A program made the position numbers and the translations under genes. The notes under the pieces are model-generated. The model made no database searches. It had not been told where the DNA came from and saw only the letters and a list, made by a program, of their open reading frames with translations. DNA of 20,382 nt from Bacillota bacterium. GTDB lineage: Bacteria; Bacillota; Clostridia; Clostridiales; Clostridiaceae. The DNA is taken from contig JAEZKY010000334.1 in assembly GCA_023435985.1 (NCBI GenBank), forward strand, positions 1-20,382. The letters are read 5' to 3'. Positions 6,915 through 14,399 of the stretch are shown here, piece after piece. How positions within the stretch are numbered: position 1 is the first letter of the stretch; every line of letters starts with the position of its first letter.

Positions 6915-8672
6915 ATGAAAAATAATGCAGCACAAAGAGAATTTAAGAAATATAAAAGTCAGATAAATCAAATAGCAGAAATAGTAGAACATTCGAAACC
7001 AGGAGCTCTTATAGAACATGAAAGTTCAATAAGAAAAAAGCTAAGAAAGCTTAAGGAATTAGAAAATCAAAGCTTAAAAGATTTTGAGGAAGTTTATGAG
7101 AGGTATGAAGAATTACTGGAAGATGTGTCAAAGAAAATGCTTGATAATTATAACAACAATAATAATACAGAATTTGATTTTTATGAAGTAGTACGTGGCA
7201 ATTATAATAGTTATTTGAATCAGGGACTAATGACAATACTTACAAAATTACATATACCAAAGCTCGTTGCAAAGGAATTTGAAGAAAATTTTCCAGGGAA
7301 TCCTAAAGATGAATATCTTAAAGCTAGAGGAATGAAGAGAAAATTTTATATACATCTAGGAGATACTAATACAGGTAAAACTTATAACGCACTACAACGC
7401 CTTAAAAAGGCTAAAAAAGGTGTTTATTTATCTCCACTTAGAATTCTAGCCTTAGAAAATTTTGAAAGGCTAAATAAAGAAGGAGTCATTTGTGATTTAT
7501 TGACTGGAGAAGAGGAAATAGTAAATCCTAGTGCTACCCATACTTCATGTACTATAGAAAAAGTGAATTTAAAAGAGCATTATGACATAGCAGTAATAGA
7601 TGAGATTCAAATGATCAGTGATCCGTTTCGGGGAATGGCATGGAGCAAGGCTGTGCTAGGTCTTAAGTGTGATGAAATACATATATGTGGAGCTGCTAAT
7701 GCAAGATTTATATTAGAAACGATAATAAAGGACTGTAAGGATGATTACGAAATAAAAGAATATACACGAGCTATACCGTTAGAAATTGAATATAAGAATT
7801 TTAGTTACAATGATGCTGTGGAGGGAGATGCTATTGTAGTATTTTCTAAAAAAAGAGTGTTAGAAATAGCTCAGGAATATTCAAGCAGAGGTATTAGAAC
7901 AAGTGTGATTTATGGAGATTTGCCGCCTGAAGTTAGAAAAATGCAGTATGAGCAGTTTATAAACAAGGAAAATAAAATACTAGTAACTACCGATGCAATT
8001 GGAATGGGAGTAAATTTACCAATTAGAAGAATAATATTCATGAGTATAAGAAAATTTGATGGAGAAGAAGTACGGGAATTAACATCTCAGGAAGTAAAGC
8101 AGGTTGGAGGACGTGCAGGAAGAATTGGAATTTATGATGTGGGATACATTGCTAGTGTTGGGGGCAATGCGGATGTAATCAAAGCTAAACTTGAAACAGA
8201 AGATGAAATTATAAAGCAAGCAGTTATAGGTCCATCAGAAGTCATACTTAAGATTAGAAGTCTTCCTTTAAATGAAAAGCTTGCACTTTGGAGCACTAGA
8301 GAGGAAAAATTGGATTATTATAAAAAGATGGATATTAGCGAATATCTTATAATCCTAGATAGAATAAAGAAATATAAGCTTAGGGAAGAGGTTCAATGGG
8401 ACTTATTAAAAGTTCCGTTTGATGTAAGCAGAGATGAGTTAATGGATGGATTCTTAAATTATGTAGATGAGCTGTTTATAAATAAGCAGGAAGAATTATT
8501 TAAACCAGAGTGCTTTAAGGGGAGTTTGGACGATTTGGAAATATACTACCAAAAGGTAAACATGTATTACTCATTTTCTAAGATATTTAATTTGAAATTT
8601 GATGCAAAGTGGGTTTACGATGAAAGAATAAGAATAAGCGAAGATATAAATGACATACTATTAAGAATATAA
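6915..8672 (+). CDS. SUV3-like superfamily 2 RNA helicase, 585 aa
   Basis: The protein is an ATP-dependent helicase of the SUV3/SUPV3L1 type, known best from mitochondrial RNA turnover. Residues 1-140 form a charged helical N-terminal region rich in Lys and Glu, with an Asn run at 78-84. The motor core has motif I GDTNTGKT (149-156), Ia SPLRILALE (173-181), II DEIQ (229-232) in place of the common DEAD/DEAH, III ICGAAN (257-262), V TDAIGMGVNLP (359-369) and VI QVGGRAGRIG (396-405). DEIQ and QVGGRAGR are typical of SUV3. The C-terminal 150 residues probably match the SUV3 C-terminal region. The ATG at 6915 follows GAGGGGAG. It stands alone with its own promoter and terminator. A role in RNA unwinding or decay is inferred. 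Confidence 0.88.
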   Translation: MKNNAAQREFKKYKSQINQIAEIVEHSKPGALIEHESSIRKKLRKLKELENQSLKDFEEVYERYEELLEDVSKKMLDNYNNNNNTEFDFYEVVRGNYNSYLNQGLMTILTKLHIPKLVAKEFEENFPGNPKDEYLKARGMKRKFYIHLGDTNTGKTYNALQRLKKAKKGVYLSPLRILALENFERLNKEGVICDLLTGEEEIVNPSATHTSCTIEKVNLKEHYDIAVIDEIQMISDPFRGMAWSKAVLGLKCDEIHICGAANARFILETIIKDCKDDYEIKEYTRAIPLEIEYKNFSYNDAVEGDAIVVFSKKRVLEIAQEYSSRGIRTSVIYGDLPPEVRKMQYEQFINKENKILVTTDAIGMGVNLPIRRIIFMSIRKFDGEEVRELTSQEVKQVGGRAGRIGIYDVGYIASVGGNADVIKAKLETEDEIIKQAVIGPSEVILKIRSLPLNEKLALWSTREEKLDYYKKMDISEYLIILDRIKKYKLREEVQWDLLKVPFDVSRDELMDGFLNYVDELFINKQEELFKPECFKGSLDDLEIYYQKVNMYYSFSKIFNLKFDAKWVYDERIRISEDINDILLRI

Positions 8673-8748
8673 AAAGTTTAAGAACTATAAATACTGATAA
8701 GTGTTTTGGCTAAAAATTATAATAAATTATTTTAAATTAAGAATTATA

Positions 8749-8788
8749 AACAACTATTGATACTAGAAATCAATATGTTGTTTTTTTA
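8749..8788 (+). terminator. Terminator of the helicase gene
   Basis: AACAACTATTGAT (8749-8761) pairs with ATCAATATGTTGTT (8769-8782) with one bulge, and seven T residues run through 8781-8787. Confidence 0.8.
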
Positions 8789-8792
8789 TTTA

Positions 8793-8841
8793 CACCAATA
8801 AAAATGTTTACATTGAATTGGTATTTATAAGATGATAGTAT
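8793..8841 (+). promoter_or_regulatory. Putative promoter of the ABC ATPase with overlapping palindrome
   Basis: TTGAAT (8813-8818), a 17-nt spacer and TAGTAT (8836-8841) make a plausible promoter. ACCAAT (about 8794-8799) and ATTGGT (about 8817-8822) form a 6-bp inverted repeat, 17 nt apart, whose right half overlaps the -35. That is the place expected for a repressor site. The leader would be about 160 nt, with nothing else recognised in it. Confidence 0.4.
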
Positions 8842-9010
8842 AAAGGAAAGAAAAGGAAAACAAGATATAAAATTAGCGACCTAATATATTTTTACAGCTA
8901 GTAACAAAATATTGCTAAACTAAGTAATATAAAATTGAAAACTAGTGTATTACATTGGATGAATATAGTGGGAGTATTTACTATGTTAATGTGATATGGA
9001 GGGGAGTTAA

Positions 9011-9694
9011 TTGGAAAAAGGTATAATTGAAATGGAGGATATTACAAAAAGCTTTTTCATAGGAAAATCTAATCAGCTGGATATTCTAAAAAATATTCAT
9101 CTCAATGTGAAAAAGGGAGAATTTGTAGCTATTATTGGTACATCAGGATCTGGAAAGAGCACACTGATGAATATAATAGGAGCTCTTGATAGACAAACTT
9201 CAGGAAGATACATTCTGGATGGTATAGATATTAGCCAAATAAGCGATAATAAATTATCTGAAATAAGGAATAAAAAAATAGGATTTGTATTTCAAACTTC
9301 AAACTTAATACCTAGGACAAATTCATTAAAAAATGTTGAATTACCAATGCTTTATTATGGGTTAGACAGGAAAACAAGAATAGGCAGAGCCAAAGAATTA
9401 TTAGAACTAGTAGGCATGGAGGATAGGTTAAAACATCTCCCAAGCGAATTGTCAGGAGGCCAGAAACAAAGAGTTGCAATTGCTAGGGCTCTTGCAAATG
9501 AGCCAGATATTATACTGGCAGATGAACCAACAGGAGCACTTGATTCTCAAACAGGAAGAATAATAATGAATATATTTCATGAGATTCATGAAAAACAAGG
9601 AAGGACTATAGTGTTAATTACTCATGATAAAGAACTAGCAGATGAAACACAGAGAATAATAACAATAAAAGATGGAAAAATAATAGGAGAATAA
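9011..9694 (+). CDS. ABC transporter ATP-binding protein, MacB/LolD type, 227 aa
   Basis: This is the ATPase subunit of a MacB/LolD/FtsE-like ABC exporter or mechanotransmission system. Walker A is GTSGSGKST (43-51), the Q-loop Gln is near 95 (FQTSNLIP), the signature is LSGGQKQR (147-154), Walker B is IILADEPTGALDS (167-179) and the switch His is 205 (LITHD). All are intact and the length is normal. The start is TTG at 9011, 6 nt after GGAGGGGAG; an in-frame ATG at 9032 lacks such a site. The usual partner, a FtsX/MacB-type permease, is absent: upstream is the helicase and downstream, after a hairpin, PRPP synthetase. It must pair with a permease elsewhere or be an orphan. Confidence 0.92.
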   Translation: MEKGIIEMEDITKSFFIGKSNQLDILKNIHLNVKKGEFVAIIGTSGSGKSTLMNIIGALDRQTSGRYILDGIDISQISDNKLSEIRNKKIGFVFQTSNLIPRTNSLKNVELPMLYYGLDRKTRIGRAKELLELVGMEDRLKHLPSELSGGQKQRVAIARALANEPDIILADEPTGALDSQTGRIIMNIFHEIHEKQGRTIVLITHDKELADETQRIITIKDGKIIGE

Positions 9695-9703
9695 GATAAT
9701 ACC

Positions 9704-9728
9704 ACTAATAAGATATACTCTTATTAGT
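9704..9728 (+). terminator. Hairpin after the ABC ATPase gene
   Basis: A perfect 10-bp stem pairs ACTAATAAGA (9704-9713) with TCTTATTAGT (9719-9728) with a 5-nt loop, 10 nt after the stop. The following TAAAAATTC is not a proper T tract, so termination may be partial. Confidence 0.5.
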
Positions 9729-9979
9729 TAAAAATTCATTCTATTATATTAATTATTAGGCGTTATGTTTAGATGTTCTTATGCGTTTTTACATACACCT
9801 TATTTTTTATAGGGTTCGTTATATAAGCAATTAGTGTATATTTTATTAATAATTATAGAGAATTATAGTAGCATATTAAGGATAATAATTATATCATTAA
9901 GTAATAATTGAAAGAAGATTCATAATTAGAGCTAATATTGTTTATATTATTAAATTTTTTATTAAATTTATAATAAGTA
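9729..9979. other. AT-rich spacer ahead of prs
   Basis: No ORF, strong hairpin or repeat is visible. The stretch is almost wholly A and T. Confidence 0.55.
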
Positions 9980-10008
9980 TTTATAAACATATAAATTTAA
10001 GGTATACT
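9980..10008 (+). promoter_or_regulatory. Promoter of prs
   Basis: TTTATA (9980-9985), a 17-nt spacer and TATACT (10003-10008) lie about 65 nt before the ATG at 10076. This position argues against the in-frame TTG at 10013, which would fall at the transcription start. Confidence 0.6.
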
Positions 10009-10075
10009 TAATTTGTTTGAGTTTTTTTATAATAATAAGCACTTATACAAAATAATTAAAAAAAGGGGAACGCAA

Positions 10076-11167
10076 ATGAATCAGTTAAATCATGAACTTG
10101 GAATAATAGCACTAGAAAGCTGCAAAGAATTAGGTAATGCTATAGACGAGTATATTAGAAAAAGCAGAAATTCTACAGAATCATACTTAATACCAATTGA
10201 TGAAATTAGATTTTCTAACGGAGAAGGAAAAGTTAAAATTTCAGAAACTGTTAGAGGAAAGGATATTTATATCTTATGTGATGTAGGAAACTACAGCTGT
10301 ACATATAAAATGTTTGGGATTGAAAACCATAAAGGGCCTGACGAGCATTTTCAAGATATAAAGAGAACTGTTGCCGCAATTAGAGGAAAAGCAGCAAGAA
10401 TAAGTGTAATAATGCCGCTGCTATATGAATCAAGACAACATAGACGTAAAGGAAGAGAATCTCTAGATTGTGCGTTAGCACTTCAAGAACTTGAAAGATT
10501 AGGTGTTGAGGAAATCATAACTTTTGATGTTCACGATCCTAATATTCAAAATGCTGTTCCATTATTGTCTTTTGAAAATATATATCCAACTTATGATATA
10601 GTAAAAGGAATACTATCTAATGAAGAGTCATTAGAATTGGATAAAGAAAAATTACTTGTAATAAGTCCAGATACTGGGGCAATGGATAGAGCTATTTATT
10701 ACTCAAGTGCACTAGGTGTTGATGTTGGTTTATTCTATAAGAGAAGAGATCATTCTACAATAGTTAATGGTAAGAATCCAATCGTTCAACATGAGTATAT
10801 GGGAAGAGATGTTGAAGGGAAAGATGTATTAATTGTTGATGATATGATAGCATCTGGAGAATCAGTTCTTGATATCGCTAAGGAATTAAAGAAGAGAAAT
10901 GTTAGAAATATATTTGTAGCAGCAACTTTTGCCTTTTTTACAGAAGGATTTGAAAAGTTCAATGAAGCTCATAAAGAAGGATTAATATCAAGAATATATT
11001 CTACTAATTTAACATATATACCACAAGATTTAACAGATGTTGAGTGGTATAAATCTGTAGATATGTCTGAACTTACAGCTAGAATAATAAATAGGTTGAA
11101 TTATGATAAATCTATTGCAAAGTATATGGATGCAACAAGGGTAATACATACTCTATTAAATAAATAG
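10076..11167 (+). CDS. prs: Ribose-phosphate pyrophosphokinase, divergent form, 363 aa
   Basis: The enzyme would make PRPP from ribose 5-phosphate and ATP for nucleotide, histidine and tryptophan synthesis. The PRPP loop is DVLIVDDMIASGES (about 250-263). DVHDPNIQ (151-158) matches the catalytic/metal loop, KRRDHS (222-227) the KRR motif, and the flexible loop region is YESRQHRRKGRES (117-129). It differs from standard bacterial Prs (about 315-320 aa): it is longer, has an N-terminal extension, and its flexible-loop sequence is not the usual ARQDRK type. It is probably a second clostridial Prs paralogue. The ATG at 10076 follows AAGGGGA; a TTG at 10013 is in frame but unlikely. A promoter and a terminator flank it, so it is a single-gene unit. 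Confidence 0.88.
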   Translation: MNQLNHELGIIALESCKELGNAIDEYIRKSRNSTESYLIPIDEIRFSNGEGKVKISETVRGKDIYILCDVGNYSCTYKMFGIENHKGPDEHFQDIKRTVAAIRGKAARISVIMPLLYESRQHRRKGRESLDCALALQELERLGVEEIITFDVHDPNIQNAVPLLSFENIYPTYDIVKGILSNEESLELDKEKLLVISPDTGAMDRAIYYSSALGVDVGLFYKRRDHSTIVNGKNPIVQHEYMGRDVEGKDVLIVDDMIASGESVLDIAKELKKRNVRNIFVAATFAFFTEGFEKFNEAHKEGLISRIYSTNLTYIPQDLTDVEWYKSVDMSELTARIINRLNYDKSIAKYMDATRVIHTLLNK

Positions 11168-11230
11168 AGTGAATATAAATAATAAAATAAAAATTACATA
11201 GTTATAGATCATCAAATTTAATTTTTTATT

Positions 11231-11272
11231 AAAAAACAACAAGAGTGAAAGAAAAGCTCTTGTTGTTTTTTT
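11231..11272 (+). terminator. Terminator of prs
   Basis: AACAACAAGAG (11235-11245) pairs with CTCTTGTTGTT (11257-11267), and T residues run to 11272. The A run ahead of the stem makes it usable on both strands. Confidence 0.9.
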
Positions 11273-11454
11273 GTAAATTGATAAATGAAAAATTATTAAC
11301 ACCTTAACTGGATAATTGTATATGTAAGATATTTGATTATAAGGGTTTGATTTATTTAAAGAGGAACGGTAATCATAATCTTAATATTTTTTTAATATAT
11401 ATAGTTAAGATAAATAAATGATATTCAATGGAACAGGTGCTAAAGGAGGATAAG

Positions 11455-12471
11455 ATGAAAAAGAATTATAAAATTGCGGTTGTCGCAACTTTACTATTTT
11501 TTATTACGTCAATAATTAATACTTTACCAGCACTAGCGGAACCAAAAGAATTATCAACTGAACAAGCTATACAAAATATACAGGAATGTGACAATAAAAT
11601 TGAATACAATATGAATAAATTAGCTGAATTAAAAGAGCAAATTATCGAAAAAGAGAATGATATAAAAGATAATGAAAAGGAAGTTGAAGCTGCGCAAAAA
11701 AAGGTTGATGAAAGTGATGATAAATTGGCAGAGAGATTAAGAGGAATTCAGTTAAACGGGGGACTTGAGGTTACATCTATGCAATATTTAGATGCAGTAT
11801 TTTCTTCTGGGAACATATTAGATGCTTTGAAGAAGTTTTCATTAGTATCTCAAATTTGTGATGGTGATAAAAAGCTCATATCAGAAGCAAAAGAATCTCA
11901 AGGAAGACTAATGGACATACAGGCTGGTATAGAAAAAGAGCGTGAGGAACTACAAAAAAGTGAGGAAGATGTTGGAAAACAAATTAAGGAATTACAAGAT
12001 CAAAAATCCAATCTTTTAAAATATGTTCATGATAATAATGGGTTGCTAAATTATGATTTGGGTATTACTGTACCAGTAACCCTATCAGATGATATTACAG
12101 ATGAAGCCAAAGCATTAATAAAAGAAGCTGAAAAGAACTTAAAAGTTCCGTATTTATGGGGAGGGGATTCACCAAGGGGATTTGACTGCTCTGGCCTTAT
12201 GCAGTATGTTTTCAAATCACAGGGAATAAGTATGCCAAGAATGTCACAAGAACAGCAAAGTTTTGCAAAACCTATTAGTATTAATGAAATTAAGCCTGGC
12301 GATTTAGTTTTTAATAAATCATCTGAGTCAACACATGTAGGGCTGTATATAGGAAGTGGAATGTATATACAGGCACCTCATACAGGAGATGTTGTTAAAA
12401 TTTCTAGTCTTGTAAATTCAAATATGAAGTATGCGGGAAGGGTGCTAAATCAAGAACTTACAGATTTTTGA
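11455..12471 (+). CDS. Secreted NlpC/P60 peptidoglycan endopeptidase, 338 aa
   Basis: This secreted cell-wall hydrolase would cut peptide stems of peptidoglycan. Residues 1-28 are a signal peptide (KKNYK, hydrophobic core, cleavage after ALPALA-like ending, ALA-EP). Residues about 33-200 form a long coiled coil, seen in CwlO/PcsB-like hydrolases where it restrains or targets the enzyme. The catalytic domain (about 215-338) has FDCSGL with the nucleophile Cys245, THVGLYIG with His294 and APHTGDVV with His309 as the third polar residue. The ATG at 11455 follows AAAGGAGGA; an in-frame ATG at 11428 would put the ribosome binding site inside the gene and would spoil the signal peptide. No FtsEX genes adjoin it, although PcsB-like enzymes often depend on such a complex. 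Confidence 0.92.
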   Translation: MKKNYKIAVVATLLFFITSIINTLPALAEPKELSTEQAIQNIQECDNKIEYNMNKLAELKEQIIEKENDIKDNEKEVEAAQKKVDESDDKLAERLRGIQLNGGLEVTSMQYLDAVFSSGNILDALKKFSLVSQICDGDKKLISEAKESQGRLMDIQAGIEKEREELQKSEEDVGKQIKELQDQKSNLLKYVHDNNGLLNYDLGITVPVTLSDDITDEAKALIKEAEKNLKVPYLWGGDSPRGFDCSGLMQYVFKSQGISMPRMSQEQQSFAKPISINEIKPGDLVFNKSSESTHVGLYIGSGMYIQAPHTGDVVKISSLVNSNMKYAGRVLNQELTDF

Positions 12472-12567
12472 TATTAAAAAACATATAATTAAAAATTTAT
12501 TATTCACAGCATGTTTAAAAAATTAACCATTAGTGCACCTTAAAAAGATAGAGATATAAATGTTTAG

Positions 12568-13066
12568 ATTGGATATGTATTATTTATCAAGAAGTATGTT
12601 AATAATGAGCAAACTGTTTTATGATTCGAATCCAAAGAAATCAACATTTCACTTGAAAATCATATTACTACAATAATGAAAGAATATATTAAGAGGCGTT
12701 AGGATAATGGAGATGATTGTTTATTTCACTGTAGGATAAAAGTAAATGATTAGAATATGCATAGGTACTGCATTAAGAGAATACAATAGGCACAGAGAGG
12801 CGTGTTGACTGCAAGAATACACAGAGGTGCCATACATTTGTTAAAAAGTGAATTCACATGATAATGAGATTATGTTATTACGAATAATAGGGCAAGTGCC
12901 CTTGAATATAATTAAGAAATATTTAAATTTATTAGTTTCTTATCTCAACAATGAAGTTGATATATATGATATTTTAAAGGAATTTAACTCTGAGTGTATA
13001 AAAATGAATAAGTATATAAATAAAGGGGAAGATGTTATATCTTCCCCTTTATTACTGATTAGTTAA
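12568..13066 (+). pseudogene. Decayed tyrosine recombinase (phage-integrase family), C-terminal half
   Basis: Three abutting frames together read like the catalytic half of an XerC/D-like integrase. Frame one (12568 to about 12822) gives SLENHITTIMKEYIKRR, then NGDDCLFH and RGVLTARIH, with in-frame stops at 12622, 12700, 12751 and 12787. Frame two (12822-12848) gives QRCHTFVKK, matching the family's H-x-x-R-HTFAK block. Frame three (12848-13066) gives LLRIIGQVPLNIIKKYLNLL, matching the usual LGH...VxxYxN tail, where Tyr at codon 12920 would be the nucleophile. The usual His after Gly is Gln here. Frameshifts, stops and the lost His make it inactive. No N-terminal half is found. The last fragment looks like a 72-aa ORF but has no ribosome binding site. 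The family assignment is by pattern only. Confidence 0.6.
13022..13050. terminator. Perfect GC-rich hairpin at the end of the recombinase remnant
   Basis: AAAGGGGAAGAT (13022-13033) pairs perfectly with ATCTTCCCCTTT (13039-13050) across a 5-nt loop. Only TTTATT follows on the plus strand and a comparable A/T context lies on the other side. It is a likely weak bidirectional terminator, just before the frame's stop codon. Confidence 0.55.
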
Positions 13067-13109
13067 TACTATATATCTATGTGTTATTTATGAGATTGTT
13101 CATTAATAC

Positions 13110-13325
13110 TTAATCTGATTTGTAAAAAACCTAGCAAATTTGAAGTAAGTGGATAGGGATTAAGAGAATTTTACATTTGTATAGAAAAGTCAGATTAATA
13201 TTTGAAGGAGAATGTATATGAAAATTAGGGTTTCATTATGCTTTATAATATAACTCTGGAAAAATGAAATGAAACCTTATTTAGAATTTTCAATAGTCAT
13301 CTAAAACAAATACTTATCTGACTTT
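13110..13325 (+). repeat. Three-arm inverted-repeat region with an 11-codon mini-ORF
   Basis: Arm A TTAATCTGA (13110-13118) can pair with arm B TCAGATTAA (13190-13198). Arm B AAAGTCAGAT (13186-13195) can instead pair perfectly with arm C ATCTGACTTT (13316-13325). The two pairings exclude each other, as in attenuators. Between B and C, GAAGGAG precedes an ATG at 13218 that opens MKIRVSLCFII and stops at 13253. Its codons overlap one side of another stem (13227-13237 with 13268-13278). The next gene on the plus strand is far away, so a regulatory target is not evident. It could also be debris. Confidence 0.35.
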
Positions 13326-13376
13326 AAATTATATATAATTAATTTTTACTCTTAAGTTGATTATCTGTTTTGCATA

Positions 13377-13646
13377 TTATAAAAAGGTTCTTTGAGAAGC
13401 TTTTAGCTTTAGATCAATAGTATCTTTAAAGTAATATTTGTCATTACGAGCTTTAAAGGTATCAGAGGTTTCGTCATATACATAGCTTGTAGGAGTTAAA
13501 AGAAAGTTTAAAACAGATTTGAATCCATTGATAAAATGCTTTGGGAGATTCAACAAATTCTGTAAAACTGAATCATGGATTATATTTTTATTAAGACTAT
13601 AATCAATTAAACCTAATTTTGAAGTTTTATGAGTTCTATAGTTCAT
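13377..13646 (-). CDS. Hypothetical protein, 89 aa
   Basis: I do not recognise this protein. It begins MNYRTHKTSKLGLIDYS, has an amphipathic middle (LQNLLNLPKHFINGFKSVLNFLL, moderately hydrophobic and not a clear membrane helix), and ends with charged, Lys/Asp-rich sequence. The start is firm: the ATG at 13646 follows GGAGGG by 6 nt on the minus strand, and a promoter lies 45-75 nt upstream. It sits next to the decayed recombinase region, so it may be accessory DNA. A basic, small, soluble protein is all that can be said. Confidence 0.65.
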   Translation of the reverse strand: MNYRTHKTSKLGLIDYSLNKNIIHDSVLQNLLNLPKHFINGFKSVLNFLLTPTSYVYDETSDTFKARNDKYYFKDTIDLKLKASQRTFL

Positions 13647-13691
13647 AATGATCCCTCCAAATAAAATTTATTTAATAATTCTATTCTTTGT

Positions 13692-13720
13692 ATATTAATA
13701 ATATAAAACATTTAAACCAA
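13692..13720 (-). promoter_or_regulatory. Promoter of the 89-aa protein gene
   Basis: On the minus strand, TTGGTT (complement of 13715-13720), a 17-nt spacer and TAATAT (complement of 13692-13697) form a fair promoter. Confidence 0.5.
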
Positions 13721-14007
13721 AATTACACTATGGTTAAAATGATAATTTGTCAAAAAAAGACACATATATTTTAAGTTAAGTATAAAAATATAGCTGCTTT
13801 TGAACTTGTAATAAAGAAGGTTTGTTAAAGTTAGATGATTTATAAAAATAGCAGAATTTTCAGAATTTTTTTGTGCATACTATTAAGAAGGAAGCAAATT
13901 TGAGAAAATAATAAAGTAACTGATGTAAAGGAAATTATAAGTAAATGAAATGTATATTATAAGTTTTTAATTACAATATATAGAGAGAAAATTAAAAAAG
14001 GGTCAGG
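13721..14007. other. AT-rich spacer between divergent genes
   Basis: No gene is seen. A short direct repeat, CAGAATTTT twice in tandem near 13852-13870, is the only visible pattern. Confidence 0.5.
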
Positions 14008-14036
14008 ATGTCATTAATTGAGTTACATTCTATAAT
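14008..14036 (+). promoter_or_regulatory. Putative promoter of the DUF503 gene
   Basis: ATGTCA (14008-14013), a 17-nt spacer and a perfect TATAAT (14031-14036) lie about 30 nt before the ATG at 14068. Confidence 0.5.
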
Positions 14037-14067
14037 ATAATTATAGAAAAAATGTGGAGATGAGAGA

Positions 14068-14358
14068 ATGAATATTTCATTTGTGAAAGTTACTCTAAGA
14101 GCATCATGGGTACACTCATTAAAAGAAAAGAGAATGATTTTAAGGAGTGTAACACAAAAATTAAAAAATAAATTCAATATATCAGTGTGTGAAGCTGATG
14201 AGCAGGATGTACATAAAATAATAGTCATTGGAATTGCTGGGATATGTGCAAGTGCAGCGCAATCAGATTCTATGATGGAAAATATTTTAAGTTTTATAGA
14301 ATTCAATACAGATGCAGAATTAATTGATATTCAAAAAGAGGATATACAAATTAACTAA
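14068..14358 (+). CDS. DUF503 (YlxP-like) protein, 96 aa
   Basis: This belongs to the small DUF503 family. The characteristic HSLKEKRMILRSV block (about 16-28) is followed by KLKNKFNISVCEADEQD and a strand/helix IIVIGIAGICAS. The fold is ferredoxin-like, and Bacillus YlxP lies in the nusA-infB operon, which suggests a link to ribosome or RNA work; the biochemical role is not established. Here the gene stands alone, with no translation factor genes near. The ATG at 14068 follows TGGAGATGAGAG. Length is typical (about 92-96). The stop codon is part of a 9-bp inverted repeat (14355-14363 with 14384-14392) that may help end transcription from both sides. Confidence 0.85.
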   Translation: MNISFVKVTLRASWVHSLKEKRMILRSVTQKLKNKFNISVCEADEQDVHKIIVIGIAGICASAAQSDSMMENILSFIEFNTDAELIDIQKEDIQIN

Positions 14359-14392
14359 ATTCAAAATAGATACTGATGTTTTCTGAATTTAG
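14355..14392. terminator. Weak hairpin between convergent genes
   Basis: CTAAATTCA (14355-14363) pairs perfectly with TGAATTTAG (14384-14392). There is no T tract on either strand, so termination here is uncertain. Confidence 0.4.
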
Positions 14393-14399
14393 CGTAACA

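Noticed and set aside
10013..10075. TTG start extending PRPP synthetase by 21 residues
   Set aside because: It would fall at the predicted transcription start and lacks a ribosome site, while the ATG at 10076 has AAGGGGA.
11428..11454. Upstream ATG for the NlpC/P60 protein
   Set aside because: It would put acidic residues before the signal peptide, and the strong AAAGGAGGA site serves the ATG at 11455.
12848..13066. A 72-aa plus-strand ORF starting at GTG as a stand-alone small gene
   Set aside because: There is no ribosome binding site, its end runs through a hairpin, and its sequence continues the recombinase pattern from the two other frames upstream.
13992..14306. Minus-strand 104-aa ORF opposite the DUF503 gene
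   Set aside because: The DUF503 frame has family sequence, a promoter and a ribosome site; the antisense frame has none of these.
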